NCBI GenBank assembly: GCA_947598485.1
Contig: CANQFJ010000008.1
Coordinates: forward strand, 1-53,911
From: an uncultured Bacilli bacterium
Lineage (GTDB): Bacteria > Bacillota_I > Bacilli_A > RF39 > UBA660
Direction: 5' to 3'
Length of the DNA: 53,911 nt
Part shown: in pieces, positions 52,177 to 53,911 of the stretch
Numbering within the stretch: the stretch's first letter is position 1
Layout of the letters: the number at the start of each line of letters is the position of its first letter
Program-made: the position numbers and the translations under genes
Notes under the pieces: model-generated
Told to the model about the DNA's origin: nothing
Databases searched by the model: none
What the model saw: only the letters and a program-made list of their open reading frames with translations

Positions 52177-53832
52177 TTAAATTGATTTTTTACCTTTTCT
52201 GCCAAATGGATTATGGACCCGATTGTCATAATATTTAAATGTATGAGTCTCTAAAATATCATACTTAAATATTATGGATATATTTCTGTCTTTATCTGTT
52301 TCAATTCTTTCTATTAAAGCAAAGAGTAAATCTCTATTAGGATTGCTTAAGTTCAATAAAAATTTTATATTGCCTATATAATCTGGTTTTTTGTTATTAT
52401 TATGTTTTGCTTTTAAGATCTCCATATTTATATCTTCTAATTGCCTATTTAAATTCTTAAGTTTTTCTTCAATAGGTATAGATAATAATTTATATTGTTC
52501 AAGAGAAATATCCCCATCTATTCTATCTTGATATAGTGTCTGCATAGATTCAATAATTTTTATCTGTTCTTTTTCAATATTTTCTTTTTTTCTAAGAAAG
52601 TCATTAGAATTGTTTTTTGTTCTTTTTATTATTTCATCATTTAGATCATTATAATTTAAATCGTTAAACAACCCATCTAAACAATTTTTGATTTCTTTAA
52701 GAACTAATTCTTCAAAATAATTATAAGCAAAGAAATGTGGTTCACATAAACGTCTAATAGGATCTCTTGCATATCTGTTACAATTGATACACCAGTAATC
52801 TTGCTTTTTTCTATAAAGGATACCTAAACGACTTCCACATTCTTTGCAAAATAATAATCCTTCTAAAAGCCTTTCGGGCCTTTTTCTTTTTTGATAAGTT
52901 CTATTTTTGCTTTTTTTCTTTCGATTAATTAACATAAATGTTTCTTTATCCACTAATGGTTCATGAGTATTTTCAACAATAATCCATAAATTTTCATCAA
53001 GAACTATTTTTTTCTTTGATTTATAACTTGCGTTAGTTTGCGTATGTTGAACCATATCACCTGCATACATTCTATTTTTTAAAATAGTATATACTGAATG
53101 AGATGACCATTTTTTTTCCCTTCTTACTCCTGAGGTTAGTAGCATATTCTTATATTCAGCAGGTGTTGGTGCACCTAATTTGGTTAATCTAGTTGCTATT
53201 TCACTAATTCCTATTTCATTACTTTTCCATTCAAATATTTTTTTGACGTATTCGCAAACTTTAGGATCGGGGATTAAATGGCCTTTATCGTTTGAATCTC
53301 TCATATAACCATAACAAGGTTTACTACCTATAAATTTGCCTGCTGTTCTTTTAGAATCTAATACATTTCGAACTTTTAAAGAGTTTTGTTTGCTATAATA
53401 ATCGTTGCAAGCAATAATAAAAGTAGATGAATCGTTACTAGCTTGATTTTTCATACTATCATAGTTTTCAACAATAGATATAAATCTTACTTTATTTTCT
53501 GGAAAATAAGTTTCAATATAATAACCAGTCATAACATGGTCTCTACCTAATCGTGATAAATCTTTTACAATGACAAGATTTATTTTTTTTGCTTTAATAT
53601 CTTCAATCATTTTTGCAAATCCAGGTCTATCAAAATTAGTTCCAGAGTAACCATCATCAACATATTCATTTACTAAATTAAGACTATTATGCTTACAATA
53701 ATTTCTTAATATTTCTTTTTGATTGGAGACACTTTCACTATCAGATTCATATTTTTTATCTTTATCTTCTTGGGAAAGTCTAATATATATACCAGCATTA
53801 TAATCTAAGTTAGATAAGTAACTATTATTCAT
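52177..53832 (-). CDS. Large serine recombinase
   Basis: A recombinase of about 550 residues of the TndX/TnpX-like large serine type. The resolvase domain has the catalytic Ser in YIRLSQEDK and DGYSGTNFDRPGF and KDLSRLGRD. A recombinase domain follows (GYMRDSNDKGHLIP... GISEIATRL). Next come a zinc ribbon with CKEC and CINC pairs, a coiled coil near 390-450, and a basic C-terminus. It integrates and excises DNA between attP and attB. Starts at 53859 (GTG), 53844 or 53832 are possible. 53832 is chosen because AAAGGA lies 12 nt upstream. Confidence 0.92.
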   Translation of the reverse strand: MNNSYLSNLDYNAGIYIRLSQEDKDKKYESDSESVSNQKEILRNYCKHNSLNLVNEYVDDGYSGTNFDRPGFAKMIEDIKAKKINLVIVKDLSRLGRDHVMTGYYIETYFPENKVRFISIVENYDSMKNQASNDSSTFIIACNDYYSKQNSLKVRNVLDSKRTAGKFIGSKPCYGYMRDSNDKGHLIPDPKVCEYVKKIFEWKSNEIGISEIATRLTKLGAPTPAEYKNMLLTSGVRREKKWSSHSVYTILKNRMYAGDMVQHTQTNASYKSKKKIVLDENLWIIVENTHEPLVDKETFMLINRKKKSKNRTYQKRKRPERLLEGLLFCKECGSRLGILYRKKQDYWCINCNRYARDPIRRLCEPHFFAYNYFEELVLKEIKNCLDGLFNDLNYNDLNDEIIKRTKNNSNDFLRKKENIEKEQIKIIESMQTLYQDRIDGDISLEQYKLLSIPIEEKLKNLNRQLEDINMEILKAKHNNNKKPDYIGNIKFLLNLSNPNRDLLFALIERIETDKDRNISIIFKYDILETHTFKYYDNRVHNPFGRKGKKSI

Positions 53833-53911
53833 TCTTCTAAACATTCCTTTCCGTCTCACTCCGTTCGTCTTTAAGAAACAAACGACAATGAAAATAAATA
53901 TTTATAAATTT

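Larger units (their letters stand above)
51171..53911. mobile_element. Left part of a serine-recombinase integrative element
   Basis: The element starts where the amidase gene is broken. It carries an unknown gene and a convergent large serine recombinase, then runs off the window. Excision modules of this kind are typical at element ends. Size and cargo cannot be known from this window. Confidence 0.6.

Noticed and set aside
1-53911. CRISPR array
   Set aside because: No regularly spaced direct repeats were seen anywhere in the window.
1-53911. Mycoplasma genetic code (TGA = Trp)
   Set aside because: map, secY, the Abi gene and yvcK all end in TGA at expected places, and tryptophan is encoded by TGG.

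Overview
The window is a chromosomal segment of a low-GC, Gram-positive (Firmicutes/Bacilli-like) bacterium. The evidence is the AT-rich composition, strong AGGAGG-type ribosome binding sites, the order of the S10-spc-alpha ribosomal operon, and YvcK, WhiA and DUF951 (YyzM) proteins. A clear Spo0A and a CwlD-like amidase indicate a spore former or a recent descendant of one. TGA is used as a stop (for example at the end of map and of the Abi gene), so the code is standard and not that of mycoplasmas. The missing rpmD (L30) and the gene arrangement suggest a deep Bacilli lineage near the Erysipelotrichia/Mollicutes. That placement is inference.

Layout. (1) 1-6.5 kb: a TGS-domain nucleoside kinase, then lower glycolysis (gap, pgk, gpmI), with spo0A placed between pgk and gpmI. 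(2) 6.5-20.8 kb: tandem terminators, a promoter, a structured leader, and the ribosomal super-operon rpsJ to rplQ, including secY, adk, map, infA, rpmJ and rpoA. L3 has an acidic tail and IF1 an N-terminal extension. (3) 20.8-28.4 kb: parA, parB, DUF951, an AbgT-type transporter, ychF, a DUF362/ferredoxin protein, yvcK and whiA. (4) 28.3-31.1 kb: two intact short ORFs that look like degenerate EcfA1 and EcfA2 ATPases, followed by truA, rplM and rpsI. In many Firmicutes ecfA1-ecfA2-ecfT-truA-rplM-rpsI directly follows rplQ, so block 3 appears to sit inside that ancestral string. The ATPases have lost Walker A, signature and H-loop residues, and ecfT is gone. (5) 31.1-33.5 kb: a queuosine-salvage protein, a GNAT, a small unknown and an AlkD-like protein. 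(6) 33.5-44.8 kb: envelope and stress genes: acyltransferase, CwlD-like amidase, Abi protein, HtrA protease, RDD membrane protein fused by overlap to a MacB-like ABC transporter, PH-domain protein, triple LysM protein, large membrane protein. (7) 44.8-50.8 kb: tRNA-Cys, an AMP-ligase, a CoaE-like kinase, a PncC-like amidohydrolase, an ECF sigma factor with a putative anti-sigma gene that appears to start at ACG, and a macrodomain protein. (8) 50.9 kb to the end: a peptidoglycan amidase cut after its second zinc histidine, followed by an unknown protein with a HEPN-like C-terminus and a large serine recombinase. This is the left end of an integrated element that continues beyond the window.

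The observations I rate highest are the paired pseudo-EcfA ATPases; the serine-recombinase element interrupting an amidase gene that carries a mother-cell-type promoter motif (a possible skin-like developmental element); the ACG start of the anti-sigma gene; and a perfect inverted repeat bracketing the start codon of the CwlD-like gene. Promoters, terminators and functions were all read by eye; no database search was run.
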